DNA from: an uncultured Fibrobacter sp. | GTDB taxonomy: Bacteria; Fibrobacterota; Fibrobacteria; Fibrobacterales; Fibrobacteraceae | Length of the DNA stretch: 61,941 nt | Direction: 5' to 3' | Assembly (NCBI GenBank): GCA_946414025.1 | Contig: CAMKMX010000013.1 | Coordinates: 1-61,941 of the forward strand | Shown here: positions 8,653-15,099 of the stretch, piece by piece | How the letters are laid out: each line of letters opens with the position of its first letter | Position numbering within the stretch: the first letter of the stretch is position 1 | Made by a program: the position numbers and the translations under genes | Notes under the pieces: model-generated | What the model saw: the letters and a program-made list of their open reading frames with translations, nothing else | Told to the model about the DNA's origin: nothing | Databases searched by the model: none

Positions 8653-9477
8653 TTAAAATCGATTGTATTTAGCACAACCAATAGGGCCATAAGTGGAAAA
8701 ACAAACTCCATGATCTGTAAGGAAAGCACTGCCTTCCCCGTCCGATTCACGCATCTTACCCCCATTAGGAAGCAAAGCCACCTCCACGGAGTGACTATTC
8801 GGGTCACCTCCGGTCCACTGAATACTCATGGTCAATCGGTAATTTGTTTTACTACCACCTTGATTCTTGTTGTTTTTCAAATCTCCCGATACTCCAGTAT
8901 TCAACACCTGGCTGATAAACATGGGATTATTGGGGTAAGTCCTATAGTTTGAACCATCCTCTGATATCGTAAAAGTATCTCGATTCTTTCCGTTTTGTTT
9001 GACATCCGTCTTTATATTACCATTGTTTTGGGTGTCCAATCTATACTTCACAATATCGGCAACACCTTCAAATCCAGCCTCATTCAAGGCATCGTACCAA
9101 GTGCCACCGGATCCAATCAGTCTACACATATTGGCACCCTTGTTGGCATCATTATGTTCTGCCTGAACATTGACGGATGCCGTTTTCTTCATTTCTATGA
9201 CAAACAAGGAAACACCCGTTTCAGACTGAAGAAGATTACTTAATCTGGTACTATTCGATTGAGCATAGTCACTATTGGACAAGGCGTCCTCATTTTCCAC
9301 CAGGGCTCTGTTCAGAGCATCCCTTAGATAGAACAGCTTGAGGCGGTCAATGTTCTCCCTGGACCTTTCAATTGCACCCAGAGCAATCGGAACGGCAATC
9401 CCGGCAAGCAAGCCCATAATGATGATAACAACCATCACCTCGATAAGGGTAAAACCTTGTTTTTTGCTACTTACCAA
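8653..9477 (-). CDS. Type II secretion/type IV-type pseudopilin, copy 2
   Basis: 274 aa if read from the TTG at 9477, which is preceded by AGAGGTG at good spacing; an upstream TTG at 9501 would add eight residues. The prepilin motif Q-G-F-T-L-I-E-V-M-V-V-I-I-I-M-G is the same as in copy 1, with Glu5 present. The globular domain is diverged in the middle but keeps L-I-G-S-G-G-T-W-Y-D-A-L and the C-terminal G-V-C-F-S-T-Y-G-P-I-G-C. Both copies keep full frames, so they may have separate roles. Confidence 0.78.
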   Translation of the reverse strand: MVSSKKQGFTLIEVMVVIIIMGLLAGIAVPIALGAIERSRENIDRLKLFYLRDALNRALVENEDALSNSDYAQSNSTRLSNLLQSETGVSLFVIEMKKTASVNVQAEHNDANKGANMCRLIGSGGTWYDALNEAGFEGVADIVKYRLDTQNNGNIKTDVKQNGKNRDTFTISEDGSNYRTYPNNPMFISQVLNTGVSGDLKNNKNQGGSKTNYRLTMSIQWTGGDPNSHSVEVALLPNGGKMRESDGEGSAFLTDHGVCFSTYGPIGCAKYNRF

Positions 9478-9640
9478 TCTACACCTCTTTCGTAAGTACA
9501 AAGCCGTCCAAAAACACTCTATACCTTAATATAAATAAACAAGACGGTTTTTACCATTTTTTAACAAAAAAATGATATAGTAAATCATTCCTATTTGCAT
9601 TACATCACACAGAAAAAGCCTTTTTTCTACCTTTTGGGCC

Positions 9641-10267
9641 ATGAAAGCTCTCGATACCACCCTTTACTTCATCACTGACAGCACACGCGTGCCCGAAGAC
9701 CGTTTTTTGCCCGTAGTGGAGGCCGCCTGCAGGGGCGGTGCCACCATCATCCAGTTGCGTGAAAAGGACCGGAGCACCCGGGAATACATGGAACTGGCCA
9801 AAGCTACCCACGAAATCACCTCCCAGTACGGGATTCCGCTGATTATAGACGACCGTGTGGATGTGGCTCTCGCTATCGGAGCCGAGGGTGTTCATGTAGG
9901 GCAATCCGACATGCCTGTCCGGGACGCCCGAAGGCTGATGGGGCCAAAAAGAATCGTCGGAGCCACCACCAAGACCGTGCCCCAAGCCCTGGAAGCCTTT
10001 GAACAAGGGGCCGATTACCTGGGCTGCGGCGCCATCTACCCCACCACAACCCACGTGAAAACCGTCATCACACCAGTAGAGACATTGAAGGAAATCGTAA
10101 AAGCCGTTCCCATCCCGGTGAATGCCATCGGCGGGCTCAACAAAGAGAACATCTTTGTGCTGAAAGAATCGGGAATCGCAGGCATATGCGTTGTCTCCGC
10201 CATCATGAAGGCCGCCGATCCGAAAACTGCCACCAGGGAACTCAAGCAGGCGGTCAAAGAGTTGTGA
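9641..10267 (+). CDS. thiE: Thiamine phosphate synthase ThiE
   Basis: 208 aa, a TIM barrel that joins HMP-pyrophosphate with thiazole phosphate to make thiamine phosphate. Family motifs are Y-F-I-T-D, Q-L-R-E-K-D, I-I-D-D-R-V-D-V-A, G-V-H-V-G-Q-S-D-M-P, G-A-I-Y-P-T-T-T-H and A-I-G-G-L. A TACCTTTTG element ends only about 4 nt before the ATG, so the message may be nearly leaderless. The stop codon TGA (10265-10267) is the first word of a 7-bp TGAGTnn array. No TPP riboswitch was recognised upstream. Confidence 0.9.
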   Translation: MKALDTTLYFITDSTRVPEDRFLPVVEAACRGGATIIQLREKDRSTREYMELAKATHEITSQYGIPLIIDDRVDVALAIGAEGVHVGQSDMPVRDARRLMGPKRIVGATTKTVPQALEAFEQGADYLGCGAIYPTTTHVKTVITPVETLKEIVKAVPIPVNAIGGLNKENIFVLKESGIAGICVVSAIMKAADPKTATRELKQAVKEL

Positions 10268-10380
10268 GTAGTGAGTAATGAGTTATGAGTTTTTATGATC
10301 GCGCCGAAGGCGCCAAATTACAGACTCAATACTGATAACTGACAACTCATTACTAATTCCGCATTCCACATTACACATTT
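10265..10380. repeat. Paired 7-bp arrays (TGAGTnn left arm, complementary right arm)
   Basis: TGA triplets recur at 10265, 10272, 10279 and 10286, the first being the thiE stop codon. The right arm (10322-10380) carries complementary words such as AACTCAT and TAACTGA, so the two arms can fold on each other around a GCGCC-GAA-GGCGC hairpin. It may act as a bidirectional terminator between thiE and the convergent gene. Confidence 0.6.
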
Positions 10381-10793
10381 CAGAACCCCAATACCGCTTC
10401 CGAAATCTCGTTGGCCTCATCGGAGTAGTCATCGGTGCGGTCCGGGATGAACTCGCCCCAGCCTTCGCTGACACCGCAGCCCACGCCTACCTCCACGGTG
10501 GACCACTTGAACACGGCAAACACCTTCGGGAACATTTCCAGCAGGCCGTCCAACACGTCTTCGGGAGGTTCGTCTTCCACCAGCATGTTGCCGTCCATAG
10601 CCAAAAGCTCCGTCTCCGGCAGTTCTTCGAAGCGACACTCGTATTCGTCAGACACGATGGGATCCACGGAATACCAATCTCCCGAATCTTCGCTAGGGAG
10701 TTCCGCCTCCGGGAATTTTTCCATAAAGGCCTGCCACAAGAGGGCAAGGTCTGCCCCCTCGCCAATAAACCGGACTAAAACGCGACAATCCAT
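10380..10793 (-). CDS. Small acidic protein of unknown function
   Basis: 137 aa, strongly acidic (many Glu and Asp), with no signal peptide or membrane segment. The start is well supported by TAAGGAGG 6 nt before the ATG. Motifs such as V-L-V-R-F-I-G and W-S-T-V-E-V-G-V-G do not match a family I can name. It is convergent with thiE across the heptamer arrays. Confidence 0.65.
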   Translation of the reverse strand: MDCRVLVRFIGEGADLALLWQAFMEKFPEAELPSEDSGDWYSVDPIVSDEYECRFEELPETELLAMDGNMLVEDEPPEDVLDGLLEMFPKVFAVFKWSTVEVGVGCGVSEGWGEFIPDRTDDYSDEANEISEAVLGF

Positions 10794-10851
10794 TTCACCC
10801 TCCTTACCTAATAATCAGAATATAAATAAAAAGCAGAGAAAAGATATGCTA

Positions 10852-10876
10852 GATGGCGGATCAAGTCCGCCATGAC
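10852..10876. repeat. REP-like palindrome
   Basis: GATGGCGGATCAAGTCCGCC followed by ATGAC; arms ATGGCGGA and TCCGCCAT are complementary. Same architecture and ATGAC tail as the copies at 12904-13040. It lies upstream of the acidic-protein gene. Confidence 0.6.
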
Positions 10877-10931
10877 GTTCATAACCAAGTTTACCATAAC
10901 ATTTAATTATGGTCAGTCGGGGGGGGGGCTG

Positions 10932-10962
10932 AAAAAAAAACCGGTTTCGAAAACGAAACCGG
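10932..10962 (-). terminator. Rho-independent terminator of tRNA-Lys
   Basis: On the minus strand CCGGTTTCG-TTTT-CGAAACCGG forms a perfect 9-bp stem followed by nine T residues, starting 8 nt after the tRNA 3' end. Confidence 0.93.
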
Positions 10963-10970
10963 CTTTTCAC

Positions 10971-11043
10971 TGAGCTACGAAGGGCTCGAACCTTCGACCC
11001 ACGCCTTAAAAGGGCGTTGCTCTACCAACTGAGCTAGTAGCCC
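10971..11043 (-). tRNA. tRNA-Lys (anticodon UUU)
   Basis: 73 nt cloverleaf. The acceptor stem GGGCTAC pairs with GTAGCTC (one G-U), with discriminator A. The anticodon stem ACGCC/GGCGT encloses loop CTTTTAA with anticodon TTT, and the T-arm is G-GTTCGAG-C type. CCA is not encoded. It is a single-gene unit with its own promoter and terminator. Confidence 0.96.
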
Positions 11044-11051
11044 GAGCGACC

Positions 11052-11080
11052 CAAATATAGAAACTTTTGCCTTTTTGTAA
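11052..11080 (-). promoter_or_regulatory. Promoter of tRNA-Lys
   Basis: Minus strand TTTACA, 16 nt, TATATTTG; the octamer (11052-11059) ends 8 nt before the mature tRNA 5' end. It anchors the expected distance between this octamer and the transcription start. Confidence 0.7.
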
Positions 11081-11092
11081 AGGCAAATTTTA

Positions 11093-11100
11093 TAAATTTA
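11093..11100 (+). promoter_or_regulatory. TAAATTTA promoter-like element 4 nt before the PorV-like gene
   Basis: Variant of the TAnnTTTG octamer, ending 4 nt before ATG 11105. This implies a nearly leaderless transcript. Confidence 0.4.
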
Positions 11101-11104
11101 GCCT

Positions 11105-12118
11105 ATGTTCAAGAAGATAAACTTCCAGCTGGCTGCGCTTGCTCTGCTTGCCGCCACGTTCGAGGCACAGGCCTACTTTTCGCAAGGCGATGCCGGTCAG
11201 GAAGTTTTCTCCTTCATGTCCACCTTCGACAGCCCCCGAAACGCGGCCCTTGAAAAATCCGCAGCGGCAGCCCCTTCTGCCGACCCGAGCATTGCCCAAC
11301 TGAACCCGGCCGCTCTCCGGATGCCCGAAGGAAAGGAACGTACCGTCGGTATGCACTGGCAGACCGGCGAATTCTCCGAAAACCAGGGTTCCCTATACTA
11401 CACCCGGGACTTCAAGCGATTCCTGTACCAGATTTCGTACAACTGGCTGGACTACGGAACTATCGAAGGCTATGACGAATACGGCAACGAGACCGGCAAG
11501 GACTACAACCCCCTAAGCCAGCTGGTCACCGCCACGGTAGCATTTCCCATGAAGCATTTCCAGTTCGGCGCCACCCTCAAATTCGCAAGCGACAGGCTGG
11601 CCGACGAAGAGGGTGACCGTACCGCCTTCGGGGCGGCCTTCGACTGGGGTATTTCCTGGCAATCCGAAAATAAATTCTGGGGACTGGCACTTGTGGCCAG
11701 GGATTTTGGCGGTCTGCTCAGAGACTACGTAGATGACGGCGAAGACGAATACTACCCCATGGGGCAAGTATTCGCCCTTTCCGGATTCATGCGCCCCAAG
11801 AGTCTCCCGAAGTTGACAGTCTTTGGCGAAACGAATTTTCCGCGGTATGCAGAACCCCGCCTGAATATCGGCGCCGAGTACCTGCTGGGCAAGTACTTCG
11901 CCATACGGGGCGGTTTCACCCGGACATGGCTGGACTTGAAACGGGACGCCCTGGAGCTGATTCAAGACCGAAGCAGGCCCGACGAATCCAACGAGGCCAG
12001 ATTCTTGAGCCTCGGCCTCGGCTACAGCATGGGCTTGTTCGCCCTGGACTACAGCTTTTCGTGCCTAGCCCAAGGACTCGGGATGGAACACCGGGCTGGC
12101 CTGCGGTTTAATTTCTAG
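11105..12118 (+). CDS. PorV/PorQ-like outer-membrane beta-barrel protein
   Basis: 337 aa with a signal peptide ending at about A-Q-A (residue 23). Long alternating beta-strand-like stretches follow and the chain ends N-F, as usual for outer-membrane barrels. S-F-D/S-P-R-N-A-A-L followed by N-P-A-A-L resembles the N-terminal region of the FadL-related PorV/PorQ family, where P-S-I-A-Q-L-N-P-A-A-L is typical. Relatives act as shuttles in type IX secretion or as general barrel proteins; a specific role cannot be assigned. It is followed after 11 nt by the next gene in the same direction. Confidence 0.7.
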   Translation: MFKKINFQLAALALLAATFEAQAYFSQGDAGQEVFSFMSTFDSPRNAALEKSAAAAPSADPSIAQLNPAALRMPEGKERTVGMHWQTGEFSENQGSLYYTRDFKRFLYQISYNWLDYGTIEGYDEYGNETGKDYNPLSQLVTATVAFPMKHFQFGATLKFASDRLADEEGDRTAFGAAFDWGISWQSENKFWGLALVARDFGGLLRDYVDDGEDEYYPMGQVFALSGFMRPKSLPKLTVFGETNFPRYAEPRLNIGAEYLLGKYFAIRGGFTRTWLDLKRDALELIQDRSRPDESNEARFLSLGLGYSMGLFALDYSFSCLAQGLGMEHRAGLRFNF

Positions 12119-12129
12119 GACTAAACGCT

Positions 12130-12873
12130 ATGCGGCAGTTCGACGTTTTTGTCTGGGATTCGCCTGACATTACCGAGCCGCAACCGCCCTTTACCGACCC
12201 AGCCCTGGGCTGGTTCTTTACGAACAGTTTCAACGAAAGGCTGAACGAAAGCGACGCGGAATGGATCGTCTTTGCAAACCGTTCCGTAAAAATCGACAGA
12301 GAATTCCTGAACAGCCTGGCCGAAAACGTCTCCGCATTCCCCATGGTGGACGCTTTCGCCCCGAGACTTCGATACTCCTCCATAGAAGACGGCGACAAGA
12401 AGTCCTCGAAATTCGTCGGTGGGTTCAAGCTTCACAAGTCCAAGGGAATCGAGCCTATCGAAGAGGATGCCCCCCTGCGATATGTGGCAAGCCCAAGACC
12501 CGAAATTGCGGTCTTTTCCAGGCGGATAGTCCAACGGACCGGGGCCTTCGATGCAAGCTTGCCTATTCCGACGCAGATTCTCGACTATGCCCTGAGGATG
12601 CACCACGCCGGCGGCAAGTGCTTTTCCGTCCCCTACCTGGTAGCCGGGCTGCAAGGAATCCCGATGGATTTTTCCAGCGAAAACAGGGAATACCTCCCCC
12701 ACATCGCCTACGCCCTTTCCAAGTCCTTCGGCATCAAGACGACGCGTTTCGCGCTCAATCACCCGTCGGTCATCGCGCACCTCTGGAAAAACCGCAAAGG
12801 CCTACGGGAAAAACGGGACAAGGCCATACTCTTGAGCAAGCTTGCGCCGGAAACTTTACAGGAACTGTATTAA
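12130..12873 (+). CDS. Glycosyltransferase-like (GT-A fold) protein of unknown substrate
   Basis: 247 aa, cytoplasmic. The pattern of S-D-A-E-W-I-V-F-A-N-R-S-V-K-I-D, then D-A-F-A-P-R-L and R-R-I-V-Q-R-T-G-A-F-D looks like a GT-A glycosyltransferase core, with the usual D-x-D region replaced by A-N-R. It may therefore be inactive or use a different metal site. This is a fold guess from motif spacing. It sits directly after the barrel gene; the 3' side carries three tandem palindromic repeats. Confidence 0.5.
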   Translation: MRQFDVFVWDSPDITEPQPPFTDPALGWFFTNSFNERLNESDAEWIVFANRSVKIDREFLNSLAENVSAFPMVDAFAPRLRYSSIEDGDKKSSKFVGGFKLHKSKGIEPIEEDAPLRYVASPRPEIAVFSRRIVQRTGAFDASLPIPTQILDYALRMHHAGGKCFSVPYLVAGLQGIPMDFSSENREYLPHIAYALSKSFGIKTTRFALNHPSVIAHLWKNRKGLREKRDKAILLSKLAPETLQELY

Positions 12874-12903
12874 TCCGGACGACGTCCAGACCATCAGGAA
12901 AAA

Positions 12904-13040
12904 CATCCAGCGGATGCCCCAACAAGTGGGGCATGACAATGATGGATTCGCATCCAGCGGATGCCCCATCAAGTGGGGCATGACGATGAAGAATCCATAT
13001 CCAGCGGATGCCCCATCAAGTGGGGCATGACGATGATGGA
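12904..13040. repeat. Three tandem copies of a REP-like palindromic unit
   Basis: Three units of about 45-47 bp (12904-12950, 12951-12995, 12996-13040). Each contains CCAGCGGATGCCCC, a short loop AAGT, and GGGGCATGAC followed by a GATGA-type spacer. Copies 2 and 3 are nearly identical; copy 1 has A for T in the loop. They lie between convergent genes. Confidence 0.85.
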
Positions 13041-13071
13041 AAAACGACTAGGATTCCCGCCGCAAAAAGAC

Positions 13072-14298
13072 TTACACTTTTTTGAAAATGAGCGAAGTGT
13101 TGATTCCGCCAAAGGCGAAATTGTTGCTCATTACGTATTCCACGTCCATCTCGCGACCGTCACCGACGATATAGTCCAGCGGGGCGCATTCCGGGTCCAC
13201 GTTTTTCAAGTTCAGGTTGGGGCTGAACCAGCCCCGGTTCATCATGTGGATAGACGTCCAGGCCTCGATACCGCCACAAGCGCCCAGGGTATGCCCGATA
13301 TAGCTCTTGAGACTGCTGATGGGTGCGCTACGCCCCTTCAGGGCGTTGTAGGTGGCCCAGGTCTCGGCCCGGTCGCCATGCTTGGTGGCTGTTCCGTGAC
13401 CGTTCACATAGCCGATGGCGTCGGGACTGATTCCCGCATCTTCCAGGGCCAGTTCCAGAGCCCGCTGCATAGTTTCTTGCTTGGGCTGGGTCAGGTGGTC
13501 ACCGTCGGTATTGTTGCCAAAGCCCACCAGTTCCGCATAAATTTTTGCACCGCGGGCACGGGCATGCTCGTATTCCTCGAGAATCAAGGTGCCGCTTCCT
13601 TCGCCAATGACCAAGCCATCGCGGTCCCGGTCGTAGCTGGCGGGAGTGAGTTTGGGCGTATCGTTCTTGACGGAGGTTGCAAAAAGCGTATCGAACACGG
13701 CAGATTCCGTGGGGTCCAGCTCGTCGGCACCGCCAGCCACCATGGCGTCCTGCTTGCCATACTTGATGGCCTCGTAGGCATTACCGATGGCAAGGCTTCC
13801 GGAGGTGCAGGCCGTATTGGTAGTAATCATGCGGCCCGTAAGCCCAAAGGTCACGCCGATGTTCACGGCGCAGGTCTGGGGCATGGACTTGATGTAGGTG
13901 GTAGCCGTAATCTTGGAACTGTCGTTGGTGACGATCATGGAGAAGAAATCTACCAAGGGCATCACGGAGCCCATGGAAGACCCGTAGGCCACGCCGACAC
14001 GGCCGGAATGTAAGAAATCCTGGTCTTCCAAGAGACCAGAGCATTCCAGTGCCTTCTGGGCGCCCACCGTAGCCAGCAGGGCCACACGACCCATACCGCG
14101 AATCTTACGGCGAGGCATTTCAGGAAACTGGTAGTTCACCGGGACAGCCAGACGGGTGTTCATCTGCACGTACTTGTCCCATTCGTCCATGCGGACTACC
14201 TTGTTCTCCAACTTTTTCAGGCTGTCGAAAATTTCGTCCATCTCGGAACCCAAGGCCGAAATGCAGGAACCTCCGGTAACAACAACCCTACGGGTCAT
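13072..14298 (-). CDS. Beta-ketoacyl-ACP synthase (FabF-like; ApeR-type context)
   Basis: 408 aa, elongating condensing enzyme. The catalytic Cys is in N-T-A-C-T-S-G, the first His in H-G-T-A-T and the second in Y-I-G-H-T-L-G-A; the conserved Lys precedes it (S-L-K-S). All three catalytic positions are intact. The start ATG at 14298 is preceded by GGAGGT and overlaps the fabG stop by 4 bp (ATGA), so the two are translationally coupled. LolA-like, MMPL and FabG genes lie in the same leftward operon. That arrangement is known from aryl-polyene and flexirubin gene clusters, but the marker genes for the aromatic starter are not visible. Confidence 0.85.
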   Translation of the reverse strand: MTRRVVVTGGSCISALGSEMDEIFDSLKKLENKVVRMDEWDKYVQMNTRLAVPVNYQFPEMPRRKIRGMGRVALLATVGAQKALECSGLLEDQDFLHSGRVGVAYGSSMGSVMPLVDFFSMIVTNDSSKITATTYIKSMPQTCAVNIGVTFGLTGRMITTNTACTSGSLAIGNAYEAIKYGKQDAMVAGGADELDPTESAVFDTLFATSVKNDTPKLTPASYDRDRDGLVIGEGSGTLILEEYEHARARGAKIYAELVGFGNNTDGDHLTQPKQETMQRALELALEDAGISPDAIGYVNGHGTATKHGDRAETWATYNALKGRSAPISSLKSYIGHTLGACGGIEAWTSIHMMNRGWFSPNLNLKNVDPECAPLDYIVGDGREMDVEYVMSNNFAFGGINTSLIFKKV

Positions 14299-15023
14299 GC
14301 GAGACCTCCGTTTACAGAAATCACCTGGCGGGTGATATAAGCAGCCCCTTCCGAAAGCAGGAACACCGCCGTGGCGGCTACTTCGCTGGGCTTGCCCACC
14401 CGCTTCATGGGTACGGCCTGCAGGATAATGTCCAGAGGAGCGTCCTTGATCATTTCGGTCTCGATAACGCCCGGCGCGATGCTGTTTACCGTGATGTTTC
14501 GGCTGGCAAGTTCTGTGGCCAGAGCCTTGGTGGCCCCGATAATGCCGGCCTTTGACGCACTGTAGTTTACCTGGCCCCGGTTGCCGATAACGCCGGAAAC
14601 CGAAGAGATGGTGATGATGCGGCCAATGCGCTTGCGGCACATGGGCATCACCAGTGGTTGAACCACATTGTAAAAACCGCCCAGGTTGGTATCCACCACC
14701 TTGTCCCAGGAATCCCCGCTCATGCCAGCAAAGGTCATGTCGGCGCAGACGCCTGCATTGAGAATCAGACCGTAATAAGTTCCGTTTTCCTCGATATCTT
14801 TGGTCAATACTTCCCGGCACTGATCGCGGTCGGAAATGTCGAGCTGAAGCCCACGGATTTCTCCACCGGCAGCCTGGACCCTTTGTATAAGTTCATCGAC
14901 CCTGGTCTTGCCCCTGTTGTAGCCCGCAACAACGGCATAACCCGCCTGGGCAACGGCTTCTGCTATGGCAGAACCAATTCCGCCACTGGCACCGGTCACG
15001 AGAACCTGTTTCTTATCGCTCAT
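14295..15023 (-). CDS. 3-oxoacyl-ACP reductase, FabG-like SDR
   Basis: 242 aa. Reduces the beta-keto group after each condensation using NADPH. It shows the glycine-rich T-G-A-S-G-G-I-G-S, N-A-G-V, the catalytic Ser in I-S-S-V-S and Y-S-A-S-K (Tyr-x3-Lys). The start was set at ATG 15023, with GGAG 5 nt upstream; an ATG at 15044 would add seven residues. It is 76 nt downstream of the MMPL gene and coupled to the ketosynthase. Confidence 0.87.
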   Translation of the reverse strand: MSDKKQVLVTGASGGIGSAIAEAVAQAGYAVVAGYNRGKTRVDELIQRVQAAGGEIRGLQLDISDRDQCREVLTKDIEENGTYYGLILNAGVCADMTFAGMSGDSWDKVVDTNLGGFYNVVQPLVMPMCRKRIGRIITISSVSGVIGNRGQVNYSASKAGIIGATKALATELASRNITVNSIAPGVIETEMIKDAPLDIILQAVPMKRVGKPSEVAATAVFLLSEGAAYITRQVISVNGGLA

Positions 15024-15099
15024 GGACACTCCTAAGCATTTCAATTATTCCACGCCAATTATAGAAAAAAAGAACCATGAACGCAATTGCCACAGCGAC

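Noticed and set aside
8602..8952. A 116-residue plus-strand protein starting M-G-E-G-L-L-P-V
   Set aside because: Only the first residues resemble ThiH; the rest is antisense to the second pseudopilin, so this is a remnant of duplication and not a gene.
9560..9640. TPP riboswitch before thiE
   Set aside because: The leader is too short and lacks the conserved CUGAGA and thi-box parts; a TACCTTTTG promoter-like element sits right at the start codon.
10919..10928. Run of ten G as a phase-variable tract
   Set aside because: It lies downstream of the tRNA terminator and upstream of no start codon in reach, so slippage would have no evident effect; could also be a sequencing-prone spot.
13072..14820. 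A 582-residue leftward frame covering the ketosynthase and part of fabG
   Set aside because: Only the part from ATG 14298 shows ketosynthase features; the rest is fabG sequence read out of frame, and GGAGGT sits right before 14298.
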